Part shown: positions 44,529 through 52,913 of the stretch, piece after piece
Layout of the letters: every line of letters starts with the position of its first letter
Numbering within the stretch: position 1 is the first letter of the stretch
From: Comamonadaceae bacterium
GTDB taxonomy: Bacteria > Pseudomonadota > Gammaproteobacteria > Burkholderiales > Burkholderiaceae_C
Direction of reading: 5' to 3'
DNA length: 64,000 nt
NCBI GenBank assembly: GCA_013297875.1
Contig: JAAFIW010000004.1
Coordinates: 1 to 64,000, forward strand
Notes under the pieces: generated by a model
Database searches by the model: none
Seen by the model: the letters and a program-made list of their open reading frames with translations, nothing else
What the model was told of the DNA's origin: nothing
Made by a program: the position numbers and the translations under genes

Positions 44529-45617
44529 ATGACTTTCCCCACTCTGCAAAACGACAGCTTTCTGCGCGCCTGCCACGGCCTGGCCACCGACTACACCCCT
44601 ATCTGGCTGATGCGCCAGGCCGGCCGCTACCTGCCCGAGTACCGCGCCACGCGCGCACAGGCGGGCAGCTTCATGGGGCTGGCCACCAATGTGAACTTTG
44701 CCACCGAGGTGACCCTGCAGCCGCTGGCCCGCTACCCGCTGGATGCGGCCATTTTGTTTTCCGACATCCTCACCGTGCCCGACGCCATGGGCCTGGGTCT
44801 GAATTTTGTGAACGGCGAAGGCCCGCGCTTTGAGCGCCCGGTGCGCGACGAGGCATCTGTGCGGGCATTGCAGGTGCCCGATATGAACCAGCTGAAGTAC
44901 GTGTTTGATGCTGTCACCTCGATCCGCCATGCGCTGCAAGGCCGGGTGCCGCTGATCGGCTTTTCAGGCAGCCCCTGGACCCTGGCCTGCTACATGGTGG
45001 AAGGTGCCGGTTCTGACGATTACCGCCTGGTCAAAACCATGCTGTACAGCCGCCCCGATCTGATGCACCACCTGCTGGCCATCAACGCCGATGCGGTGGC
45101 TGCTTACCTGAATGCGCAGATTGACGCCGGTGCTCAGGCTGTGATGATTTTTGACAGCTGGGGCGGCGTGCTGGCCGATGCGGCGTTTCATACCTTTAGC
45201 CTGGCCTACACCGCACGCGTGCTGTCGCAGCTCAAGCGCTCACACGGCGGTGTGGACATTCCCCGGCTGGTTTTTACCAAAGGCGGCGGCCAGTGGCTGG
45301 CGCAAATGGCGCAGCTCGATTGCGAGGTGCTGGGGGTGGACTGGACGGTGAATCTGGGTGCTGCTCGCACCCTGGTGGGTGCCAGCAAAACCCTGCAAGG
45401 CAACCTGGACCCCAACGTGCTGTTTGCGCAACCTCCGCAGATTGCCGCCGAGGCGGTGGCCGTGCTGGACAGTTTTGGCAAGCCACACAGTGGCCCTGGC
45501 CGCGGCCCCAGCCTGATCTTCAACCTGGGCCACGGCATCAGCCAGCACACACCACCCGATCATGTCAGCGCGCTGGTGGAGGCGGCGCACAGGCATTCGC
45601 GCGCCCTGCGCGCATAG
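44529..45617 (+). CDS. hemE: uroporphyrinogen decarboxylase
   Basis: A 362-residue haem biosynthesis enzyme. The signatures [16 protein letters not shown] near residue 25 and [16 protein letters not shown] near residue 145 are intact, as is the C-terminal [15 protein letters not shown]. It decarboxylates uroporphyrinogen III to coproporphyrinogen III in the cytoplasm. The order hemE-priA is typical of the group. Confidence 0.97.
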   Translation: MTFPTLQNDSFLRACHGLATDYTPIWLMRQAGRYLPEYRATRAQAGSFMGLATNVNFATEVTLQPLARYPLDAAILFSDILTVPDAMGLGLNFVNGEGPRFERPVRDEASVRALQVPDMNQLKYVFDAVTSIRHALQGRVPLIGFSGSPWTLACYMVEGAGSDDYRLVKTMLYSRPDLMHHLLAINADAVAAYLNAQIDAGAQAVMIFDSWGGVLADAAFHTFSLAYTARVLSQLKRSHGGVDIPRLVFTKGGGQWLAQMAQLDCEVLGVDWTVNLGAARTLVGASKTLQGNLDPNVLFAQPPQIAAEAVAVLDSFGKPHSGPGRGPSLIFNLGHGISQHTPPDHVSALVEAAHRHSRALRA

Positions 45618-45998
45618 CGCCCAAACGGGCACACGCTGTTGCCATGGTTTGTCATGGGTGTTTTCCCCTAGGCCAGATTCAGGCCTGCTGACCTTTTCCT
45701 GGCTTGACTTATGCACAAATAGTCGGCAGCGGCGCAAAAATTAATTTGCCCCGGTGCCTGCCCTGCTATGAATCCGGTAGTGCTTCTAAGTTGTTGATTC
45801 ATATAGGTTAATAAAACTGCCCTTTTTGAGGGCAATGTGTCGAAAGCCTTGATTTTGAAGGCCTTGCGCGTGGCGCTGACAAGTTATAAACAAAGTTATC
45901 AACAGAAAACTTGAATGATTGATAAAGTCTTTGCAAATCAAGCACTTGAGCGGTACTTCTACAGTTTTTCTTAAAAGTATTGTCTAAGTTCTACTTTT
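45618..45998. other. AT-rich gap with DnaA-box-like sequences
   Basis: This 380-base gap before priA is clearly AT-richer than the genes. It holds one perfect DnaA-box consensus match (TTATGCACA, 45709-45717) and two near matches (TTATAAACA, 45884-45892; TTATCAACA, 45896-45904). A short hairpin tgccct/agggca lies at 45818-45834. The priA promoter should lie near 45940-45990. Whether DnaA binds here is unknown. Confidence 0.5.
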
Positions 45999-48098
45999 AT
46001 GTCTTTTCAACTTGCTGTTGTGGTTGCTACGCCTGCGCACAGCGGCCTCGGCTTTGCGCTCAGCTACCAAAGTGAGCTTGCACTTACGCCAGGAACCTTG
46101 CTGCGCGTGCCCTTGGGTTCGCGCGAGGTTTTGGGTGTGGTCTGGGAGCCCGCCGAGCAGGCGCAGGCACGGGCTGACAAAGACATTCGCCCGATCACCG
46201 GCGTGTTGGGCGACGTGCCGCCACTTTCCGTGCATTGGTTGCGTCTGGTCACCTTCGCTGCCAACTATTACCAGCGCAGCCTGGGCGAGGTGGCGCTGGC
46301 CGCATTGCCCCCCCAGTTGCGCGAGCTGAATGTGGCGCAAGTTGCCAAAAGGCTCAAACGGTCGTCAAAATCGACAAAAGAAGATTTAAAAACCACCATC
46401 AAGTCGCAAATCCAGACGTCAATGGCGCCGATATTGACGCCTGAGCAAAGCCTGGCGCTGGCAGACATACAGGCGCAGTCAGGCCCGTTTTTGCTGTTTG
46501 GCACCACAGGCAGCGGCAAAACCGAGGTGTACCTGCAAGCCGTGCAGGCTGCCCTGCAACGTGACCCGCAGGCCCAGGCGCTGGTGCTGGTGCCCGAGAT
46601 CAATCTCACCCCCCAGCTGCAAGCGCGTTTTGAGGCGCGTTTTTCACCGTTGTATGGTGAGCAGGCCGTGGTGCCGCTGCACAGCGGCATGACGCATCCG
46701 CAGCGCCTGAAAAGCTGGCTGGCCGCACACCTGGGCACGGCGCGCATTGTGCTGGGCACCCGCATGGCCGTGTTTGCCAGCCTGCCGGGCCTGCGCCTCA
46801 TCGTGGTCGATGAGGAACACGACCCCAGCTACAAAAGCCAGGAAGGTGCCCGCTATTCCGCGCGCGACCTGGCGGTGTGGCGTGGCAAACAGGAGGGCGT
46901 TAAGGTCTTGCTGGGCTCGGCGACGCCCTCGTTGGAAAGCTGGCAAGCCTGCGAGGTGGGCCGCTATTCCCGCCTGACGATGGCCGCGCGGGTGCATGAC
47001 GCAGCCCTGCCCACGGTGCAACTGGTGGACATGCGTGCCCAGCCAGGCAAAACCTTGCTGGCCCCGGCGCTGGTGGAGGCAATTGCCCAGTGCGTGGCGC
47101 GCCACGAGCAGGCCCTGGTTTTCCTGAACCGGCGCGGCTATGCCCCGGTGCTGGCCTGCACGCATTGCGAGTGGAAAAGCAACTGCACGCACTGCAGCGC
47201 CTACCGCGTGTTCCACAAATCGGATCGCAGCCTGCGCTGCCACCACTGTGGCGATGCTTCGCCCGTGCCGCGCGCCTGCCCGGTCTGCGGCAACCCCGAC
47301 ATTGCGCCGCTGGGCAAGGGCACCGAGCAACTGGAAGAGCAATTGGTGGCGCTGCTGGCAGGCCTGGTAAGCGCCAATGGTCAACCCATCCGCGTGGCCC
47401 GTCTCGACGCTGACAGCACGCGCGCCAAAGGTGCCTTGTCGGCCCGATTGGCCCAGGTACATGCGGGTGAGGTGGATGTGCTGGTGGGCACCCAGATGGT
47501 GACCAAAGGCCACGACTTTCGCCGCATCACCCTGGTGGCAGCCATTCAGGCCGATGCGGCGTTGTTCAGCAGCGATTTTCGTGCCCCGGAGCGCCTGTTC
47601 AGCCTGCTGGTGCAGGCGGCTGGCCGGGCAGGCCGCGCAGTTGCCATAACGGGCAGCGACACGCCGCCGACCGAGGCCCGCATGCTGGTGCAAACCCAGC
47701 ATCCCGGCCACCCGCTGTTTGCCGCGCTCAAGCGTTACGACTACCCCGGTTTTGCCGCCCAGCAGTTGCGCGAACGCCTGGCCGCAGGCATGCCCCCGTT
47801 TGCCTACCAGGCCTTGCTGCGGGCCGATGCGCGCACGCAAGACGCTGCCCAGGCCTTTTTGCACGCCGCCAGCGCCATTGCCCAGGCGCAGGGCCTGAGC
47901 GACGGCATTTCGCTGTACCCACCCGTGCCGCTGACGATCGCCCGCGTGGCCAATGTGGAGCGCGCCCACCTGCTGGTGGAATGCAGCTCGCGCCCCGCGT
48001 TGCAACGCTTTTTGACGGCCTGGCAACCATTGCTGCGCGCCACCCGGGAAAAAGGCCTGATCCGCTGGGCGATTGACGTGGATCCGCTGGCGATTTAA
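45999..48098 (+). CDS. priA: primosomal protein N' (replication restart helicase)
   Basis: A 699-residue superfamily 2 helicase. An N-terminal 3'-DNA-binding domain is followed by Walker A GTTGSGKTEVYL (about 167), the DEEH motif VDEEHDPSYKSQ (about 270) and a zinc region with eight cysteines (CTHC, CTHC, CHHC, CPVC, about 385-430) inserted in the second helicase lobe. It reloads DnaB at stalled forks. The TAA stop lies inside the terminal inverted repeat of the element that follows. Confidence 0.96.
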   Translation: MSFQLAVVVATPAHSGLGFALSYQSELALTPGTLLRVPLGSREVLGVVWEPAEQAQARADKDIRPITGVLGDVPPLSVHWLRLVTFAANYYQRSLGEVALAALPPQLRELNVAQVAKRLKRSSKSTKEDLKTTIKSQIQTSMAPILTPEQSLALADIQAQSGPFLLFGTTGSGKTEVYLQAVQAALQRDPQAQALVLVPEINLTPQLQARFEARFSPLYGEQAVVPLHSGMTHPQRLKSWLAAHLGTARIVLGTRMAVFASLPGLRLIVVDEEHDPSYKSQEGARYSARDLAVWRGKQEGVKVLLGSATPSLESWQACEVGRYSRLTMAARVHDAALPTVQLVDMRAQPGKTLLAPALVEAIAQCVARHEQALVFLNRRGYAPVLACTHCEWKSNCTHCSAYRVFHKSDRSLRCHHCGDASPVPRACPVCGNPDIAPLGKGTEQLEEQLVALLAGLVSANGQPIRVARLDADSTRAKGALSARLAQVHAGEVDVLVGTQMVTKGHDFRRITLVAAIQADAALFSSDFRAPERLFSLLVQAAGRAGRAVAITGSDTPPTEARMLVQTQHPGHPLFAALKRYDYPGFAAQQLRERLAAGMPPFAYQALLRADARTQDAAQAFLHAASAIAQAQGLSDGISLYPPVPLTIARVANVERAHLLVECSSRPALQRFLTAWQPLLRATREKGLIRWAIDVDPLAI

Positions 48099-48277
48099 CC
48101 CAGATTTTCCATTAGGCGCACCTTCGGCGCTGTTTGGATTCCAACGGCGCATTTGCGGCCATTTTCGACCCTCTTCGTCGCCCATGGCACAGGCCATGGG
48201 CCTCCTCAGTCGGGTCAAAACTGACTCGCAACTGCATCCGTTGTCTATCCAAACCCTAATGGAAATTCTGGGTTTAA
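48095..48277. mobile_element. MITE-like element with terminal inverted repeats, after priA
   Basis: The left end TTAACCCAGATTTTCCATTA GG and the right end, which reads TTAAACCCAGAATTTCCATT AGG on the minus strand, match except for two positions. The centre has a palindrome cccatggcacaggccatggg (48181-48200) preceded by cgaccctcttcgtcg and followed by cctcctc, the same layout as in the element at 36408-36651. There is no gene inside. It supplies the stop codon of priA. Confidence 0.7.
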
Positions 48278-48531
48278 CCTAGAAACAGCAGTTGGACGCG
48301 CCCAAGTGGCCGTCATGGGGTGGGCTAGCAAGGCCGGGAGCAGGCTTGCTTGCGCTGCGCTTGGCTCTGGACGACGCAGGCTCTTGCCTGCTAGCCCGCG
48401 TGGCAAATGAGCCACCTTGCGTTTCGGCGAATAGGAAACAACTCATGGTGCGGTGCGGGTTGCCACGCTGGAACCCAGCCTGACTCGATTTTTGGCACCC
48501 CGCTCAGCAGCAAATCACAGGCATCTAATCA
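48278..48531. repeat. gap with a long imperfect inverted repeat
   Basis: gggctagcaaggc (about 48322-48334) pairs with gcctgctagccc (about 48389-48400) across roughly 55 bases. No gene is recognised. The sequence is of the same non-coding character as the preceding element and may be part of another decayed one. Confidence 0.45.
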
Positions 48532-48580
48532 GCCACTAGCCCATATAAATACTGCTCAAGTAGCTATATTATTTGCAGCA
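48532..48580 (-). repeat. short repeat upstream of the TSUP gene end
   Basis: On the minus strand GCAAATAATATAGC, then TACTTGAGCAGT, spacer, ATGGGCTAGTGGC. It lies about 40 bases past the stop codon of the permease gene. Confidence 0.8.
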
Positions 48581-48620
48581 GAAATACACACATCAACCCC
48601 GTGATTGCCGCGCATGGGCG

Positions 48621-49379
48621 TCACTTGATGAAAGCATCCCACCCGGTCTTCAAAATCAGCGCACTCACCACCACAATGAACACGCCGCGCACAAAGCCCG
48701 CCCCGTGTTTCAGCGCCAGGTGGGTGCCTGCCAGGCTGCCCACCACATTGGCCACCGCCAGCACCAGCGCGTAGTGCCACCACACATGGCCCTTCCACGC
48801 AAACAGGGCCAGGGCTGCCGCGTTGGTGGCGGTGTTCAGCAGCTTGGCGCAGGCGCTGGCGTTTAAAAAATCAAAGCCCAGCCAGCGCACAAACAGGAAC
48901 ACGAAAAAGCTGCCGGTGCCGGGGCCAAAAAAGCCGTCGTAGAAGCCCAATACCGCACCAATGGTGCAGGCCGCGGCGGTTTGCGCATGGCCGTGCAGGC
49001 GCGGTGCGTGCTCGCGGCCCATCTCTTTTTTGACCAGCGTGTAGACCAGTACCGCCAGCAACACGAGTGGCAGCAGTTGCCGTAAAAACTGCGACGGCAC
49101 CACGGTGACCGCCCAGGCTCCCGCCCATGCGCCCAAACCGGCAGCCACCACGGCGGGCAGCATGGCGTGCCAGGGTATTTGCACCTTGCGGCTGTATTGC
49201 CAGGCCGCCAGCGCCGTGCCCCATACAGCCCCGGCCTTGTTCGTGCCGAAAAGGGTGGCGGGCTGCGCCGTGGGGAAAACCGCGAACAGCGCGGGCAGCA
49301 ACACCAGACCGCCGCCGCCCACGATGGCATCAACAAATCCGGCCATCAGCGATGCCAGCGCAATGGCAATCAACTCCAT
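48621..49379 (-). CDS. TSUP/TauE-SafE family permease
   Basis: A 252-residue membrane protein with about eight helices, beginning MELIAIALASLMAGFVDAIV followed by GGGGLVLLPAL, the family hallmark; the repeat motif GFYDGFFGPGTGSFF marks the second half. Members export or import sulfite, sulfonates or related organic anions. The substrate cannot be told. The start at 49379 begins the domain; upstream sequence is a MITE-like element. Confidence 0.9.
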   Translation of the reverse strand: MELIAIALASLMAGFVDAIVGGGGLVLLPALFAVFPTAQPATLFGTNKAGAVWGTALAAWQYSRKVQIPWHAMLPAVVAAGLGAWAGAWAVTVVPSQFLRQLLPLVLLAVLVYTLVKKEMGREHAPRLHGHAQTAAACTIGAVLGFYDGFFGPGTGSFFVFLFVRWLGFDFLNASACAKLLNTATNAAALALFAWKGHVWWHYALVLAVANVVGSLAGTHLALKHGAGFVRGVFIVVVSALILKTGWDAFIK

Positions 49380-49380
49380 G

Positions 49381-49539
49381 TAGGCTGAATCAGTGAAATT
49401 CGCCGGCAAGCGGCTGACCAGCGGCGGGCCAGGCAAGGCGCAAAGCGCAGACGGGCCCGGTGGCCCGGCGAGCATTCGTAACGCCGCATGGTGCGACGAG
49501 GAGCAGACGAGTGACGGTAAATTTCATTGATTCAGCCTA
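49381..49539. mobile_element. MITE-like element with 20-bp terminal inverted repeats
   Basis: TAGGCTGAATCAGTGAAATT (49381-49400) and its counterpart at 49520-49539 are reverse complements with one mismatch. The 159-bp unit fills the gap between the TSUP start codon and the DUF1841 gene exactly, and its right end supplies the DUF1841 stop codon. The interior is GC-rich with no gene. Its ends are unlike those of the other two elements. Confidence 0.7.
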
Positions 49540-49980
49540 CTTTAAGTCTCGCGTGGCGCGCCGCTGTACGCAAGCCACATAAGCCGCGCCATCGGGCGGC
49601 CGCCCTGCACGCTGGCTTTCCCACAGCATCTGGCCCAGGCAATCCATCACCGCATGGTGGGCTGCATGCAAGTCGCCCTCGCGCGCGGTGAGCAATTCCA
49701 CCGCCTGGCGAATGCCGCGTGGCTGGTCGATGGAGCATTGCTCGGTAATCGACAGGTGCATGGACAGATGCAGGAACGGATTGGTTTTGGCCTCATCCAC
49801 GTCATACATTTTGGCCAGCGCCACCGCCTCGTCAGACAAGTCAGCGTGGTATTCGGGGTGTTCGGCGATCCATTGGTTCGCTATTATTTCAATAGCTGTT
49901 TGAGCAGTATTTGCCTGGGCCCCGGCATAAACAGAGCAAAAAAATCGCCTGACATCGGCTTGTGAGGGTTGCATCAGCAT
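49537..49980 (-). CDS. DUF1841 family protein
   Basis: A 147-residue cytoplasmic protein of unknown function. Family blocks seen are EHPEYHADL, ETNPFLHLSMHLSI-like (here KTNPFLHLSMHLSITEQCSI) and DQPRGIRQAVELL. Residues 20-37 (AQANTAQTAIEIIANQW region) are encoded by an in-frame short repeat replacing the usual sequence. An ATG at 49974 is an alternative start. Confidence 0.85.
   Translation of the reverse strand: MLMQPSQADVRRFFCSVYAGAQANTAQTAIEIIANQWIAEHPEYHADLSDEAVALAKMYDVDEAKTNPFLHLSMHLSITEQCSIDQPRGIRQAVELLTAREGDLHAAHHAVMDCLGQMLWESQRAGRPPDGAAYVACVQRRATRDLK
49879..49925 (+). repeat. short repeat within the DUF1841 gene
   Basis: GCTATTATTTCAATAGC then TGTTTGAGCA, spacer, CCTGGGCCCCGGC, near the 5' end of the gene and read in frame on the opposite strand. 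Confidence 0.85.
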
Positions 49981-50023
49981 GGCTTGAGGCTAGCATGACT
50001 GCTTTTGACAACCCAGCCCCACC

Positions 50024-51229
50024 ATGTCAACCCATGCCTTCATCTGCGACGCCATACGCACCCCCTTCGGCCGCTACGGCGGCGCACTGTCGTCCATTCG
50101 CACCGACGACCTGGCAGCCATTCCCCTCAAAGCCCTGATGGCGCGCAACCCCGGTGTGGACTGGCAGGCGGTAACCGACGTGATCTTTGGCTGCGCCAAC
50201 CAGGCCGGTGAAGACAACCGCAACGTGGCCCACATGGCCAGCCTGCTGGCCGGTTTGCCGATTGATGTACCCGGTGCCACCATCAACCGCCTGTGTGGCT
50301 CAGGCTTGGATGCTTTAGGCACAGCAGCCCGCACCATTAAAGCCGGAGAAGCTACTTTAATGATAGCGGGCGGCGTTGAAAGTATGAGCCGTGCGCCCTT
50401 TGTGATGCCCAAGAGCGACACCGCTTTCGGGCGCAACAACGCGGTGTACGACACCACCATTGGCTGGCGGTTTGTTAACAAGCTGATGAAGGAGATACAT
50501 GGCGTGGATTCCATGCCCGAGACGGCCGAAAACGTGGCCACTGATTACAAAATCGAACGCGAAGCGCAAGACCGCATGGCGCTGGCCAGCCAGCTCAAGG
50601 CGGTGGCGGCGCAAAAGGCGGGCTTCTTTGATGCAGAAATCACGCCCGTCACCATTGCCCAAAAGAAGGGGGATGCGGTCGTGGTCAGCCAAGACGAACA
50701 CCCCCGCGAAACCAGCCTGCAAGCCCTGGCCAAACTCAAACCCATCGTCAAACCCGACGGCACCGTGACCGCAGGCAATGCCAGCGGTGTGAACGACGGT
50801 GCGTGCGCCCTGCTGTTGGCCGACGAAGCCTCCGCTGCGAAACACGGCTTGACCCCGCGCGCCCGCGTGGTCGGCATGGCCACCGCAGGCGTACCCCCGC
50901 GCATCATGGGCATAGGCCCCGCGCCCGCCACCCAAAAAGTGCTGGCCTTGACCGGCCTGAGCCTGGCGCAAATGGACGTGATCGAACTCAACGAAGCCTT
51001 CGCCGCCCAAGGCCTGGCCGTGCTGCGCCTGCTGGGTTTGCAAGACGACGACCCGCGCGTGAACCCCAACGGCGGCGCGATAGCGCTGGGGCATCCGCTG
51101 GGGGCGTCGGGGGCCCGGCTGGCGACCACCGCTGTGAATCAACTGCACAAAACGGGCGGGCGGTATGCGCTGTGCACCATGTGCATCGGGGTGGGGCAGG
51201 GGATTGCGGTGGTGTTGGAGCGGGTGTAG
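50024..51229 (+). CDS. pcaF: acetyl-CoA acyltransferase, 3-oxoadipyl-CoA thiolase type
   Basis: A 401-residue thiolase. The N-terminus (IRTPFGRYGGALSSIRTDDL), the nucleophile in NRLCGSGLDALG, GGAIALGHPLGASGAR and the C-terminal CTMCIGVGQG are all intact. The overall sequence, especially CANQAGEDNRNVAHMA, is closest in memory to beta-ketoadipyl-CoA thiolases (PcaF/PaaJ). No other pca or paa gene is nearby, so the specific substrate is uncertain. General fatty-acid or PHB thiolase is the alternative. Confidence 0.85.
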   Translation: MSTHAFICDAIRTPFGRYGGALSSIRTDDLAAIPLKALMARNPGVDWQAVTDVIFGCANQAGEDNRNVAHMASLLAGLPIDVPGATINRLCGSGLDALGTAARTIKAGEATLMIAGGVESMSRAPFVMPKSDTAFGRNNAVYDTTIGWRFVNKLMKEIHGVDSMPETAENVATDYKIEREAQDRMALASQLKAVAAQKAGFFDAEITPVTIAQKKGDAVVVSQDEHPRETSLQALAKLKPIVKPDGTVTAGNASGVNDGACALLLADEASAAKHGLTPRARVVGMATAGVPPRIMGIGPAPATQKVLALTGLSLAQMDVIELNEAFAAQGLAVLRLLGLQDDDPRVNPNGGAIALGHPLGASGARLATTAVNQLHKTGGRYALCTMCIGVGQGIAVVLERV

Positions 51230-51542
51230 GGCCGTTGGATTTTTCGGTCAGTGCTCTGAGCGCATCCCTGAGTGAAGTGGCTGTTGCGGCACACTGCCCG
51301 CATATGCAGCCAATAAAGTTGTCTACAGCTTATCAACACTTCGTTTTCGCAAATTCAACAAGAGCAATGCTGGAATTTGGGAAACCATCCCTTCAGTTGT
51401 CCCTATATCCCCAGGATAAGTTTGTGGACAAGTCAGTGGATAACTGATTGCGCCCTGAGTTTGGCAGGCGTTAAATACGGCGTGTGATGTTTAAAAGGGT
51501 CGATATGTCATCATTTTTCAACTTGTGTGCTGGGGTGTCGCC
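51230..51542. other. gap with DnaA-box-like sequences
   Basis: About 310 bases with no gene. Three one-mismatch DnaA-box-like sites occur within 115 bases: TTATCAACA (51330-51338), TTGTCCACA on the minus strand (51423-51431) and TTATCCACT on the minus strand (51435-51443). The segment is AT-richer than its surroundings. Confidence 0.4.
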
Positions 51543-51830
51543 ATGGGTGCGGTAGCTGAGCGAGACAAGGTTCAGGAAACTGTCACGGCGGGAGAGGAAA
51601 TCTACGCAAGGAAGTTCCAGTCTGACTACGAAAGCCGATTCCCAGGACAGTTTGCCGTGATTGATATCGCCTCGCAGCAGGCCGTTGTGGGTCAGTTTCC
51701 AGAGGATGCCGTGCTGCTGGCTCGCCAGTGCTTCGGATCGGCACCCCAACACTTGATTCAGATCTGCTCCCCCGCCGCCGTACAACTCGGGTTTTTTCTT
51801 CCTCATGCCGGTGTGGCCTGGGCAATTTAG
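51543..51830 (+). CDS. small unknown protein paired with the protease-like gene
   Basis: A 95-residue protein beginning MGAVAERDKVQETVTAGEEI, with FPGQFAVIDIASQQAVVGQF then PEDAVLLARQ. The pattern of a short strand, a glycine turn and a helix recalls small proteins often encoded just before retropepsin-like proteases. It overlaps that gene by 26 bases, so the two are probably co-translated. An ATG at 51525 is an alternative start. Function unknown. Confidence 0.7.
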   Translation: MGAVAERDKVQETVTAGEEIYARKFQSDYESRFPGQFAVIDIASQQAVVGQFPEDAVLLARQCFGSAPQHLIQICSPAAVQLGFFLPHAGVAWAI

Positions 51831-52245
51831 GGGCAAGAGCCCTGCTATCCGCCTGAACGTATCTGGAACACTTGGCAGTCCGCAAGCGTTCGATGCCGTC
51901 GTAGACACCGGTTTTGGCGGTTTCCTTCTGATGTCCGCAGAACATGCGAAGCAGCACGGGTTTACCTCGGGCCCGTCCCACATGGCTACCATGGCGGATG
52001 GCTCCCGAATCGCCCTGCCCACCGCATTGGCCAATGTGAGCTTCGCAAACCGTTCACATCAAGGCGTCGTCACACTGGTTCCCAACGAAACAATATGCTT
52101 GGTAGGGATTGATTTTCTACGGGCTTTCAAACTAGCATTGATCATGACCCATGAGCAAATCTGGCTGATGGACGAACGGGAATTCGAACGTGTCGCGCTG
52201 AACAGTGGCGCGAAATTTGTCAATACAGGGCCAGGGAAGCTCTGA
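51805..52245 (+). CDS. retropepsin-like aspartic protease family protein
   Basis: A 146-residue protein carrying VVDTGFGGFLLMS, the D-T-G active-site motif of clan AA (retropepsin-like) proteases, followed by GIDFLRAFKLAL, which matches the usual G-x-D-x-L second block. Such single-domain proteins would act as dimers. No signal peptide is seen. Its partner is the small protein overlapping it upstream. Substrate unknown. Confidence 0.78.
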   Translation: MPVWPGQFRGKSPAIRLNVSGTLGSPQAFDAVVDTGFGGFLLMSAEHAKQHGFTSGPSHMATMADGSRIALPTALANVSFANRSHQGVVTLVPNETICLVGIDFLRAFKLALIMTHEQIWLMDEREFERVALNSGAKFVNTGPGKL

Positions 52246-52252
52246 ATGAAAC

Positions 52253-52792
52253 GTGGCTCCAACCCTTCACCTGACCGCCCCCACCCTGGCCGACGCAGAC
52301 GATCTGCTGGCCTTTGAGCTGCAGAACCGCACATTTTTCGAAGCCAGCATCAATGCCAGAACCGAGGGCTACTACAGCGCCGACGGCATGCGAGCGGCGA
52401 TCACTGACGCGATAGACCATGCACGTGCAGACACGGCGTTTCAGTTCCTGGTGCGGGACGATGCGGGCACGCTGGTGGCCCGGGTCAACCTGTCGCGGGT
52501 CAGGCGGGCGCACTTTCATTGCGCGGAAGTCGGCTACCGCGTCGCCCAGACGGCCAGTGGGCGGGGCGTGGCCACGCAGGCGGTGGGCCAGTTGGTGGCA
52601 CTGGCATTTTCAGATTTGCAATTGCTGCGGCTGGAAGCGACCTGCCGACCGGAAAACGCTGCATCTATCCAGGTGCTGGAGCGCAACGGCTTTGAGCGGT
52701 TTGGCGTTGCCAGGCGCAGCTTTCAACTGCACGGCATCTGGTACGACCTGATTTGTTTTGAGCGGCATGCAAATGCCGAATCGCCCCGGTAG
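52253..52792 (+). CDS. GNAT acetyltransferase, RimJ/RimL-like
   Basis: A 179-residue acetyltransferase with a GTG start at 52253. It shows the acetyl-CoA motif GYRVAQTASGRGVATQAVGQ and the later RLEATCRPENAASIQVLERN, FERFG, as in ribosomal protein N-acetyltransferases. The start is 7 bases after the protease gene stop, so they may share a transcript. The protein target cannot be inferred. Confidence 0.9.
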   Translation: MAPTLHLTAPTLADADDLLAFELQNRTFFEASINARTEGYYSADGMRAAITDAIDHARADTAFQFLVRDDAGTLVARVNLSRVRRAHFHCAEVGYRVAQTASGRGVATQAVGQLVALAFSDLQLLRLEATCRPENAASIQVLERNGFERFGVARRSFQLHGIWYDLICFERHANAESPR

Positions 52793-52796
52793 GCCT

Positions 52797-52852
52797 GTTA
52801 TCAATTTGATAGCTGCTTGAGCAATCAATTCGTGGGCTACTGGCTGGTTTGG
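52797..52852 (+). repeat. short repeat between the GNAT and ptsI genes
   Basis: TTATCAATTTGATAGC then TGCTTGAGCA, spacer, GTGGGCTACTGGCTGG. It lies in the gap of two convergent genes. Confidence 0.85.
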
Positions 52853-52913
52853 CCACTATTTTCGTGCTGGGCAGTCATGGCAACACGATCATGTCACCGT
52901 CTGCCACCGGACT

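Noticed and set aside
46644-48218. A 524-codon leftward ORF opposite priA
   Set aside because: Antisense to an intact priA with all helicase motifs; composition typical of a shadow frame.
50275-50375. A further copy of the short repeat within the thiolase gene
   Set aside because: Only the piece gaagctactttaatgatagcg resembles it; the TGCTTGAGCA part is missing, so it was not counted.
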